In this document: piece after piece, positions 8,364 to 15,618 of the stretch
How positions within the stretch are numbered: position 1 is the stretch's first letter
Layout: every line of letters starts with the position of its first letter
The notes under the pieces: generated by a model
What the model was told of the DNA's origin: nothing
Databases searched by the model: none
Seen by the model: the letters and a program-made list of their open reading frames with translations, nothing else
Program-made: the position numbers and the translations under genes
Assembly: GCA_016861165.1 (NCBI GenBank)
Contig: BOKV01000004.1
Location: forward strand, 116,713-180,712
Source: Alphaproteobacteria bacterium
GTDB taxonomy: Bacteria; Pseudomonadota; Alphaproteobacteria; Rhizobiales; Rhizobiaceae
Direction: 5' to 3'
Length of the DNA: 64,000 bases

Positions 8364-9158
8364 CTATTTGCCCTTCCACTTCGGATCGCGCTTTTCGGCG
8401 AAGGCGCGGAAGCCCTCGAGCAGGTCCTCGCTGCCGTAGAGCGCGTCGACGGTACGGAACTGGCGCCTTGTGACGCGGTTTAGCGCGTCCTGGAACTTCA
8501 TGGCTTCCGCTTCGCGCACGATCTCCTTGATGGCCGCCATGACGAGGGGCGGGCCGTCGGCGATCAGCCGCGCCATGGCGCGCGCCTCCTTCAGCAATTC
8601 GTTTGCGGGAACCACCCGGTTGACGAACCCCCAGCGATGCGCCTCGGCAGCGTCAAGCCAGCGCCCGGTCAGCAGCATCTCCATGGCGATGTGATAGGGG
8701 ATGCGCTTCGGCAGCTTGATCGAGGCGGCGTCGGCGACCGTGCCCGAGCGGATTTCGGGCAGCGCGAAGGTGGCGTGCTCGGCGGCGAGGATGATATCGG
8801 CCGACAGCGCCAGTTCCAGGCCGCCGCCGCAGCAGATGCCATTGACCGCGCAGACGACCGGCTTGTTGAGGTCGGGCAGCTCCTGCAGGCCGCCGAAACC
8901 GCCGACGCCGTAGTCGCCGTCGACGGCATCGCCGGCGGCGGCCGCCTTGAGGTCCCAGCCGGGGCAGAAGAACTTCTCGCCCGTCGCTGTCAGCAGCGCC
9001 ACGCGCAGCTTCGCGTCGTCGCGGAAGGCCTTGAAGACTTCGCCCATGATTCGACTGGTGGCCAGATCGATGGCGTTGGCCTTCGGCCGGTCGAGCGTCA
9101 CCTCCAGCACCTTGCCGCGGCGCACAGCGCGCACGGGCCCTCGCGAGGGGTAAGTCAT
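8364..9158 (-). CDS. caiD: CaiD-like carnitinyl-CoA dehydratase
   Basis: 264 residues, crotonase fold, and close by eye to enterobacterial CaiD: LEVTLDRPKANAID near the start, FRDDxxLRVAxLT, GWDLKAAA, and a C-terminus FAEKRDPKWKGK. The two catalytic glutamates of the family are present, E115 in GGGLELAL and E135 in FALPEIRSG. CaiD hydrates crotonobetainyl-CoA to carnitinyl-CoA. The ATG at 9158 overlaps the stop of the upstream synthetase (ATGA), which decides the start. In the aerobic pathway proposed here it would make carnitinyl-CoA that is then freed and oxidised. A general enoyl-CoA hydratase is the alternative. Confidence 0.82.
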   Translation of the reverse strand: MTYPSRGPVRAVRRGKVLEVTLDRPKANAIDLATSRIMGEVFKAFRDDAKLRVALLTATGEKFFCPGWDLKAAAAGDAVDGDYGVGGFGGLQELPDLNKPVVCAVNGICCGGGLELALSADIILAAEHATFALPEIRSGTVADAASIKLPKRIPYHIAMEMLLTGRWLDAAEAHRWGFVNRVVPANELLKEARAMARLIADGPPLVMAAIKEIVREAEAMKFQDALNRVTRRQFRTVDALYGSEDLLEGFRAFAEKRDPKWKGK

Positions 9159-11233
9159 TGCGCGGCCTCCCCCCTTGCCGCCGGCTCGGCGGCAGCCAGC
9201 CGGATCAGCGCATCGGCGGCGACCGCGCCTGTCGGCGTCACGATCAGCGGGTTCACGTCGAGTTCGACCAGGCGGCCGGCCTCGCCGGCGGCATAGGCGG
9301 CGACGGCGGCGATGGCGGCGACCGCCGCGTCGAGGTCGCCCGCCGGCCGGCCGCGGTGGCCGGCGATGAGCCGGGCTACCTTGAGCGTGGTGAGCTTCTC
9401 CCTGATCGCCGCCTCCGTCGCCGGCAGCACAAGGCTGGCGGTGTCGGCCAGCAGCTCGGCCAGGACGCCACCGGCGCCGATGGTCAGTACCAGGCCGTGG
9501 GCGGGGTCTCGGACAACGCCGACGATCAGTTCGCAGACGGCATCGGCGACCATCTCCTCGACCAGGAAGCCGTGGGTAAGACCCGCCATGCGTCCGGCCG
9601 CGCCGATGAGTTCGTCCTTGCCGGCGATGCCGACGGCGACGGCGCCGGCCTCGCTCTTGTGGGGGATGCCGAGCCCCTTCAGCGCCACCGGATAGCCGAT
9701 CACGCGCCCGGCCTCGACCAGGTCGCGCACGCCGGCGCAGACGAGGCCGCGCGGCACCGTCAGCCCATGGGCTGCCAGTGCCGCCTTGGCTTGGGCCTCG
9801 TCCAGCGTCAGCGCATCCGGCGGAAGCGGGCTGATGGCGATCGGCGGCGGCGGCAGTGGCCGGGCAAGGCCGGCACCGACGCGGGCGGCCGCCTCGGCCG
9901 CCAGCAGTGCCTCCTCCATTCCGCAGAGCGGAGCGATGCCCCCGCCGACCAGTTGCTCGGCCAGCGCCTCGGGCATGTTCTCGGGCAACGAGGCAACGAT
10001 CGCCGTCTTCGTTCCGGTCGCCGCGGCCGCCTGCCGGATCGCGGCGAGCGCGACGTGCCAGCCCTGCGCCGAGCAACGATCCGGCCGCGGAAGATCGAGC
10101 ACGAACATGGCGAGATCGAGCGGCGCGTCGAGCATAGCCGTGAAGGCCCGCGCCATCGCGTCCTGCTTGCCCCAGATGTAGGTGTGGTAGTCGAGCGGAT
10201 TGGCCAGGCTCACCATCGGCCCCAGCGCCGCACGCAGCCGTCGCGACTGGGTGGCCGCCAACGGCGGGAAGACGAGGTCTCGGCCGATGGCGAGGTCGGC
10301 CATCAGGCTTGCCTCGCCGCCCGAGCACGAGATCGAGGCCAGCCGGCCGCCCGCGAGCGGCCCGTGCACATGCAGGAGCTTCAGCGTCTCCAGGAAGACG
10401 CTGATGGTGTGAACGACGGCGACGCCGGCGCGATCGAGGAAGGCGAGGGCGCCGGACCGCGAACCGGCGAGCGAGGCGGTATGGGTGAGCGTCTGGGCGC
10501 GCGCCTGCTCGGAATGGCCGGTCTTGAGCGCGACGATCGGCTTGGCGAGCGCACTGGCGCGGCGCGCCATGGCGTCGAAGGCCGCGATGTCGCCGATCCC
10601 TTCGATATGCAGCCCGAGCGCGGTGACGCGTTCGTCTTCCAGAAGCTCCATGCCGATCGTGGCCAGCGACGTCTGCGCCTGGTTGCCGACGGTCACGCAA
10701 TAGGCGATTGGCAAGCCACGGCGCTGCATCGTCATGTTGATGGCGATGTTGGAGGACTGCGTCAGGATGGCTACACCCTGGTCGCAGCGCCGGCCGCCAT
10801 GCTGGTCCGGCCACAGCGCCACGCCGTCGAGATAGTTGATGAAGCCGTAGCAGTTTGGCCCGAGGATCGGCATGCTGCCGGCGGCGGCGACAAGGCGCGT
10901 CTGCAGATCGCGGCCGCCGGTGGCTTCACCCTCGCTTTCGAGAAAGCCCGAGGCAAAGCACACCGCGCCGCCGGCGCCCATGGCACGCAATGCCTCAACC
11001 ACCTCGACAGTGCGCTCGCGATTGACCCCGACAAACGCTGCGTCCGGCGCATTTGGCAGTTCATTTAATGAGTTAAAACAGACGATACCGTCTATTTCAT
11101 CACGTGAAGGATGAATTGGCCAGATCGCGCCCTCATAACCGATCCGGCGCAGCTGCTCGACGACATTGGCCGCCCAGCCGCCGCCGATCACGGCGACGGA
11201 GGCGGGGCGCAGCAGCCTGTCGAGCCGGCCCAT
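9155..11233 (-). CDS. ADP-forming acyl-CoA synthetase
   Basis: 692 residues in the order CoA-binding Rossmann domain (ASVAVIGG at about 11-18), succinyl-CoA-ligase-like domain, and ATP-grasp domain (about 470-690; YPVALKGLGIPHKSEAGAV, FLVEEMV, ELDVNPLIV). The segment LTHTASLAGS holds the histidine that is phosphorylated in acetate-CoA ligase (ADP-forming) enzymes, and GPNCYGFIN is also typical. It would activate a carboxylic acid to its CoA thioester using ATP. It sits 2 bp after the acyl-CoA dehydrogenase gene and overlaps caiD by 4 bp, so its substrate is probably that of the dehydrogenase (gamma-butyrobetaine or crotonobetaine, inferred). It would take the role that the unrelated AMP-forming CaiC plays in enterobacteria. 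Confidence 0.88.
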   Translation of the reverse strand: MGRLDRLLRPASVAVIGGGWAANVVEQLRRIGYEGAIWPIHPSRDEIDGIVCFNSLNELPNAPDAAFVGVNRERTVEVVEALRAMGAGGAVCFASGFLESEGEATGGRDLQTRLVAAAGSMPILGPNCYGFINYLDGVALWPDQHGGRRCDQGVAILTQSSNIAINMTMQRRGLPIAYCVTVGNQAQTSLATIGMELLEDERVTALGLHIEGIGDIAAFDAMARRASALAKPIVALKTGHSEQARAQTLTHTASLAGSRSGALAFLDRAGVAVVHTISVFLETLKLLHVHGPLAGGRLASISCSGGEASLMADLAIGRDLVFPPLAATQSRRLRAALGPMVSLANPLDYHTYIWGKQDAMARAFTAMLDAPLDLAMFVLDLPRPDRCSAQGWHVALAAIRQAAAATGTKTAIVASLPENMPEALAEQLVGGGIAPLCGMEEALLAAEAAARVGAGLARPLPPPPIAISPLPPDALTLDEAQAKAALAAHGLTVPRGLVCAGVRDLVEAGRVIGYPVALKGLGIPHKSEAGAVAVGIAGKDELIGAAGRMAGLTHGFLVEEMVADAVCELIVGVVRDPAHGLVLTIGAGGVLAELLADTASLVLPATEAAIREKLTTLKVARLIAGHRGRPAGDLDAAVAAIAAVAAYAAGEAGRLVELDVNPLIVTPTGAVAADALIRLAAAEPAARGEAAQ

Positions 11234-11235
11234 GG

Positions 11236-12411
11236 TCAGCTCTCCAGCGGCCGCAGCAGGGCGCGGCTGATGATATGGCGCTGGATTTCGGACGTGCCCT
11301 CCCAGATGCGCTCGACGCGCGCGTCGCGCCAGATGCGTTCGAGCGGAAGCTCCTCCATCAGTCCCATGCCGCCATGGATCTGGATCGCCTCGTCGGCGAC
11401 GAAGGCGAGCATCTCGGTCGCTTTCAGCTTGGCCATCGCCATGTCGGCATCGGAGGCGGTGCCCTGATCGTATTTCCAGCCGGCCTCCAGCACCATCAGT
11501 TCGGCCGCCTTCATCTCCATCGCCATGTCGGCGAGCTTGAAGGCGACCCCCTGGAACTTGCCGATCGGCTGGCCGAACTGCTCGCGCGCCGCGGCCCAGC
11601 CGCAGGCGTGGGCGAAGGCGCGCTCGGCGCGGCCGAGGCAGGTGGCGGCGACCTGCAGGCGTGTGGCGCCGAGCCAGCGGGTGGCGACCTCGAAGCCCTT
11701 GTGCGGTTCGCCGAGAACGGCGTCGGCCGGCAGCCGGCAATCGTCGAACTCGAGGACGGCGTTGGTGTAGCCGCGGTGGCTGACACTGCGGTAGCCGTCG
11801 CGCACCGTGAAGCCCTTCACGCCCTTGTCGACGAAGAAGGCGGTGATGAACTTCTTCCTGCCGCGCGGCGTCTCCTCCTCGCCCGTGGCCATGAAGACGA
11901 TGGCGAAGTCGGCGAGGTCGGCATGGGAGATGAAATGCTTGGTGCCGTTCAGCACCCAGTCGGCCCTTTCGCCGGAACCGTCTCGCCGGGCGGTGGCCTT
12001 CATGCCGCGCAGGTCCGATCCGGCGCCGGGCTCGGTCATCGCCAGGCAATCCCATTTCTCGCCGCGCACGCAGGGCAGCAGGTACCGTTCGCGTTGTGCC
12101 GGCGTGCCGGCGAGCAGGATGTTGGAGGGGCGGGCGACGCAGGTCCAGTGCAGCGCGTAATTGGCGCGGCCAAGCTCTTTTTCATAGAGCAGCCAGGTCA
12201 GCGTATCGAGGCCGGCGCCGCCCACGTCGGCCGGCATGTTGGCGGCATAGAGCCCGGCGGCGATCGCCCTGGCCTTGACCGCCTCGATCACCTCGCGGCG
12301 CAGCACGCCGGTGCGCTCGACCTCGGCCTCGTGCGGATAGAGCTCGTTCTCGACGAAGGAGCGCGTCGTGTCGACGATCAGCGACTGTTCCGGCGTCAGC
12401 GCGAAGTCCAT
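11236..12411 (-). CDS. acyl-CoA dehydrogenase
   Basis: 391 residues, standard length. Family landmarks: CLAMTEPGAGSDLRG (flavin contact), NGTKHFISHADLADF, and the C-terminal QIHGGMGLMEELPLERIWRDAR followed by RIWEGTSEIQ, where the catalytic acidic residue region lies. It oxidises an acyl-CoA at C2-C3 and passes electrons to ETF. Its last base of the start overlaps the stop of the L-carnitine dehydrogenase gene at 12411, so it is tightly coupled. By analogy with CaiA it could interconvert gamma-butyrobetainyl-CoA and crotonobetainyl-CoA, here in the oxidative direction. Confidence 0.9.
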   Translation of the reverse strand: MDFALTPEQSLIVDTTRSFVENELYPHEAEVERTGVLRREVIEAVKARAIAAGLYAANMPADVGGAGLDTLTWLLYEKELGRANYALHWTCVARPSNILLAGTPAQRERYLLPCVRGEKWDCLAMTEPGAGSDLRGMKATARRDGSGERADWVLNGTKHFISHADLADFAIVFMATGEEETPRGRKKFITAFFVDKGVKGFTVRDGYRSVSHRGYTNAVLEFDDCRLPADAVLGEPHKGFEVATRWLGATRLQVAATCLGRAERAFAHACGWAAAREQFGQPIGKFQGVAFKLADMAMEMKAAELMVLEAGWKYDQGTASDADMAMAKLKATEMLAFVADEAIQIHGGMGLMEELPLERIWRDARVERIWEGTSEIQRHIISRALLRPLES

Positions 12412-13418
12412 CAGCCGTCTGCCTGCGCTGCGTGCCGGGCCAGCCGGCGCCGGTAGTCGGCGAGCACCGCTCCGGCACCCCAGCCCAGGCCGTCATTGGC
12501 GCGCGACAGGGCATCCATGATGGCAATCAGGTTGTCGTCGCGGATGCGCTCCAATTCGCGGATCGACAGGTGGCCGGACTGGGCGTCCGACTGGCCGGCG
12601 ATGAGGTCGACCAGTTCATCGTTGAATTCCGGCACGTCGGTAAGTTTCGTCCACGGCCAGGTGAGGCACGGGCCGAACTGCGCCAGGAAATGGCGCATGC
12701 CGGCCTCGCCGCCGGCGATGCGATAGGTCTCGAACAGGCCCATCTGCGCCCAGCGCAGGCCGAAGCCGTAGCGGATGGCGTCGTCGAGTTCCTCGGTGGT
12801 GCAGATGCCGTCCTTGACCAGCCACAGGCTTTCGCGCCACACCGCCTCGAGCAGGCGGTCGGCGATGAAGGCGTCGATCTCCTTCCTGACGACGAGCGGT
12901 TTCATGCCGATCGATGCGTAGAAGGCGCCGGCCGCCTCGACGGTGGCCGGCGAGGTCTGCCGCCCGGCGACGATCTCGACGAGCGGCAGCAGATAGACCG
13001 GGTTGAACGGGTGGCCGACGATCAGCCGACCGGGATGGGCCAGGTTCGCCTGCAGTTCGGATGGCAGGATGCCTGAGGTCGACGAGGCGATGATCGCGGC
13101 CGGGTCCGCCGCGGCCTCGACCTCGGCATAGACCTGCCGCTTGAGATCGAGGCGCTCGGGCACCGCCTCGACGATCCATTCGGTACCGGTCACCGCCCGC
13201 CCGACCGACGCGGCCCGGGCGACCTTGCCCTTTGCCAGCCGTTTGGGCAGCAGCCGCCCATAGGCGCGCTCGGCATTGTCGAGCACGGCCTGCAGCTTCT
13301 GGCCGGCGTCGGGCGCCGGATCGAACACGGCGACATCGATGCCGTTCTCGATCAGCCGGGCGACCCAGCCCGCGCCGATCACGCCTCCGCCGATAACGGC
13401 CGCTCTCTTGATGGTCAT
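12411..13418 (-). CDS. L-carnitine 3-dehydrogenase
   Basis: 335 residues of the 3-hydroxyacyl-CoA dehydrogenase superfamily. The NAD-binding motif GGGVIGAGW lies at about 10-18, the catalytic region reads IVGHPFNPVYLLPLVE, and EIDAFIADRLLEAVWRE with FGLRWAQMGLFETYRIAGG is characteristic of carnitine dehydrogenases rather than CoA-dependent enzymes. It oxidises L-carnitine to 3-dehydrocarnitine with NAD+. Some carnitine dehydrogenases carry a fused C-terminal thioesterase; this one is the short form and no separate thioesterase is visible nearby. It follows the cleavage-enzyme gene by 52 bp, matching the order of consecutive pathway steps. Confidence 0.88.
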   Translation of the reverse strand: MTIKRAAVIGGGVIGAGWVARLIENGIDVAVFDPAPDAGQKLQAVLDNAERAYGRLLPKRLAKGKVARAASVGRAVTGTEWIVEAVPERLDLKRQVYAEVEAAADPAAIIASSTSGILPSELQANLAHPGRLIVGHPFNPVYLLPLVEIVAGRQTSPATVEAAGAFYASIGMKPLVVRKEIDAFIADRLLEAVWRESLWLVKDGICTTEELDDAIRYGFGLRWAQMGLFETYRIAGGEAGMRHFLAQFGPCLTWPWTKLTDVPEFNDELVDLIAGQSDAQSGHLSIRELERIRDDNLIAIMDALSRANDGLGWGAGAVLADYRRRLARHAAQADG

Positions 13419-13470
13419 CGTCCGATCCCCGGTCGCCGATCCCGCCAGCCCCGCCCGTTGTCGTCGCCGG

Positions 13471-14412
13471 TCATGCGGCCCGGGCCGCCAGCGGCGCGCG
13501 CTTGGTCAGGCCGAGCTTGTCGCGCACCTCCTGCGGTCCGATGACGTGCGAGCCCATGTTCTCGACGATCGTCACCGCCTTCTCGACGAGCTGGGCGTTG
13601 GTCGCCAGCACCCCCTTGTCGAGCCAGAGATTGTCTTCCAGCCCGACGCGGACATTGCCGCCGGCCAGCACGGCGGCGGCGACATAGGCCATCTGGTTGC
13701 GGCCGAGCGAGAAGGCGGAGAAGGTCCAGTCCTTCGGCACGTTGTTGACCATCGCCATGAAGGTGTTGAGGTCGTCCGGCGCACCCCACGGAATGCCCAT
13801 GCACAGCTGGACCAGGGCGCCACCTTCCTCGGGAACCGCCTTCAGCACGCCCTCGGCGACGAGCTGCCGGGCGAACCACAGATGGCCGGTGTCGAAGGCC
13901 TCGATCTCGGGCCGCACGCCGAGCTTTGTCATCATCGCGCCCATGGCGCGCAGCATGCCCGGCGTGTTGGTCATCACATAATCGGCCTCGGCGAAGTTCA
14001 TGGTGCCGCAGTCAAGCGTGCAGATCTCGGGCAGACACTGGCGCACATGCTCCATGCGTTCGGTTGCGCCGGCCATGTCGGTGCCCTTTTCCTTCAACGG
14101 CAATGGCCGCTCGACATCGCCGAACACCATGTCGCCGCCCATGCCGGCGGTGAGATTCAGCACGACGTCGACTTGCGCGTCGCGGATGCGCTCGGTGACC
14201 TCGCGATAGAGATGGAGGTCGCGGCGCGGCGCGCCGGTTTCCGGGTCGCGCACATGGCAGTGGACGATCGCCGCGCCGGCCCTGGCCGCGTCGATTGCGG
14301 CGTCGGCGATCTGCCTCGGCGAGCGCGGGATCAGCGGCGAGCGATCCTGCGTGCCGCCTGATCCTGTCACCGCGCAGGTGATGAAGACCTCCCGGTTGGG
14401 CTCCAGCGTCAT
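13471..14412 (-). CDS. beta-keto acid cleavage enzyme (3-dehydrocarnitine)
   Basis: 313 residues of the BKACE (DUF849) family. Zinc ligands are visible in AIVHCHVRDP (two histidines), and the late segment VRVGLEDNLWL holds the conserved Glu-Asp. These enzymes condense a beta-keto acid with acetyl-CoA and release acetoacetate and a new acyl-CoA. With a carnitine dehydrogenase directly downstream the natural substrate is 3-dehydrocarnitine, giving betainyl-CoA plus acetoacetate. It is the first gene of the minus-strand run, divergent from a GlxA/CdhR-type regulator 93 bp away. Substrate assignment is from context. Confidence 0.87.
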   Translation of the reverse strand: MTLEPNREVFITCAVTGSGGTQDRSPLIPRSPRQIADAAIDAARAGAAIVHCHVRDPETGAPRRDLHLYREVTERIRDAQVDVVLNLTAGMGGDMVFGDVERPLPLKEKGTDMAGATERMEHVRQCLPEICTLDCGTMNFAEADYVMTNTPGMLRAMGAMMTKLGVRPEIEAFDTGHLWFARQLVAEGVLKAVPEEGGALVQLCMGIPWGAPDDLNTFMAMVNNVPKDWTFSAFSLGRNQMAYVAAAVLAGGNVRVGLEDNLWLDKGVLATNAQLVEKAVTIVENMGSHVIGPQEVRDKLGLTKRAPLAARAA

Positions 14413-14469
14413 CGCGTTTCACCTCCGCCTTGCCTAGAGCGCGATGATGCCAAAAGCGGCGGCCAGCGT

Positions 14470-14498
14470 TTGACAGTTTGCGATGGCGCGTTGATATT
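14470..14498 (+). promoter_or_regulatory. candidate promoter of the divergent regulator gene
   Basis: A perfect TTGACA (14470-14475) is followed after 17 bases by GATATT (14493-14498). Transcription would begin within a base or two of the ATG at 14506, so the regulator mRNA would be leaderless or nearly so. The region between 14413 and 14505 must also hold the promoter of the carnitine operon; no obvious second promoter was found. Confidence 0.4.
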
Positions 14499-14505
14499 TT
14501 GCGCA

Positions 14506-15489
14506 ATGACGCTGTTTGCCGCCACTACCGAACCGCTGTCGGCCACCGTCCTGGTGGTTTCCGGCTCGTCGCTGATGACGGTCGCCGCAACGATCGATCC
14601 GATGCGCGCCTGCAACCGGGTCACGCGGCGACGGCTGTTCGAGTGGCGCCTCGTCACCATCGCCGGCGCGCCGGCGACGCTTTCCTGTGGCTTGCCGCTC
14701 GCCGGACAGGGGCCGCTCGGCGGCGAGGCCGGCGGCGACCTGCTGGTGCTGGTCGCCGGCTTCGACGTTCTGGCCCATGTCGATGCGCGCACCTTGACCA
14801 CGCTTGGCCGGCTCTACGGGCGCTACCGCGCCGTGGCCGGCATCGAGTCGGGCTCATGGATCATGGCGCGCGCCGGCCTGCTCGACGGGCGGGCGGCGAC
14901 CACCCACTGGGAGGACCTGGAGGACTTCGCCTCGGCCTTCCCGCAGGTCGAGGTGCGCGCCGACCGCTTCGTCATTGACGGCAATCTGTGGTCGGCCGGC
15001 GGCGCCTCGCCCGCCTTCGACCTGATGCTCCACCTGATCCGCGGCCGCTACGGTCACCGCACGGCGATGGAGGTGGCGAGCGTCTTCATCTATGACGAGG
15101 CGCACGCGGCCACCGACGCCCAGCCGCTGGTCTCGCTCGGGCGGCTCGCCGTGCGCGAGCCGCGCGTCGCCCATGCCATCCGCATCATGGAACAGTCGAT
15201 CGACCAGCCGCTGACGGCAGCGGCGATCGCCCGCCGGGTCGGAATCTCGGTGCGCCGGCTGGAGACGCTGTTCGGCCGCACGCTCGGCGAGACGCCAGCC
15301 GCCTATTTCGCCAAGCTGCGCCTGCAGTCCGCCCGGCGCATGGTGGTGGACACGGCGCTGCCCATGCGCGACATCGCCATCCGCACCGGTTTCTCCTCGC
15401 TCTCGGCGTTTTCGCGCGCGTTCAGGGCGCATGCCGGCCTGTCGGGGAGCGGACTGCGCCGCCAGTCGCGCCTCAACCGTCCTGAATAG
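14506..15489 (+). CDS. GlxA/CdhR-type AraC-family regulator
   Basis: 327 residues from the ATG at 14506 (a TTG at 14470 is possible but falls in the likely promoter). N-terminal DJ-1/PfpI-like domain to about residue 190 (VLVVSGSSLMTVAATIDPMRACN, GIESGSWIMARAGLLDGR). A C-terminal AraC helix-turn-helix pair follows from about 215 (LTAAAIARRVGISVRRLETLF; MRDIAIRTGFSSLSAFSRAFR). The same architecture is found in CdhR, which controls carnitine dehydrogenase genes in Pseudomonas. Divergent placement from the cleavage-enzyme and dehydrogenase genes supports local control of the carnitine operon, probably as an activator responding to carnitine or an intermediate. Confidence 0.87.
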   Translation: MTLFAATTEPLSATVLVVSGSSLMTVAATIDPMRACNRVTRRRLFEWRLVTIAGAPATLSCGLPLAGQGPLGGEAGGDLLVLVAGFDVLAHVDARTLTTLGRLYGRYRAVAGIESGSWIMARAGLLDGRAATTHWEDLEDFASAFPQVEVRADRFVIDGNLWSAGGASPAFDLMLHLIRGRYGHRTAMEVASVFIYDEAHAATDAQPLVSLGRLAVREPRVAHAIRIMEQSIDQPLTAAAIARRVGISVRRLETLFGRTLGETPAAYFAKLRLQSARRMVVDTALPMRDIAIRTGFSSLSAFSRAFRAHAGLSGSGLRRQSRLNRPE

Positions 15490-15618
15490 CCGGCCGGCTG
15501 TTGCCTCGACGGCACGGTTAACCGAATATTGGCAAGCAAACCACTCAATGGGGCGACCGATTCGTTGAAACGGGCCGGGCTGCGGCGTAAACAGGCCCGA
15601 CCCGCAAGGAGGCCAAGG

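Noticed and set aside
9159..10814. Upstream extension of the caiD-like frame to give an 816-residue protein
   Set aside because: The extension overlaps the acyl-CoA synthetase gene in another frame and is Arg-rich noise; the ATGA junction at 9158 gives the start.
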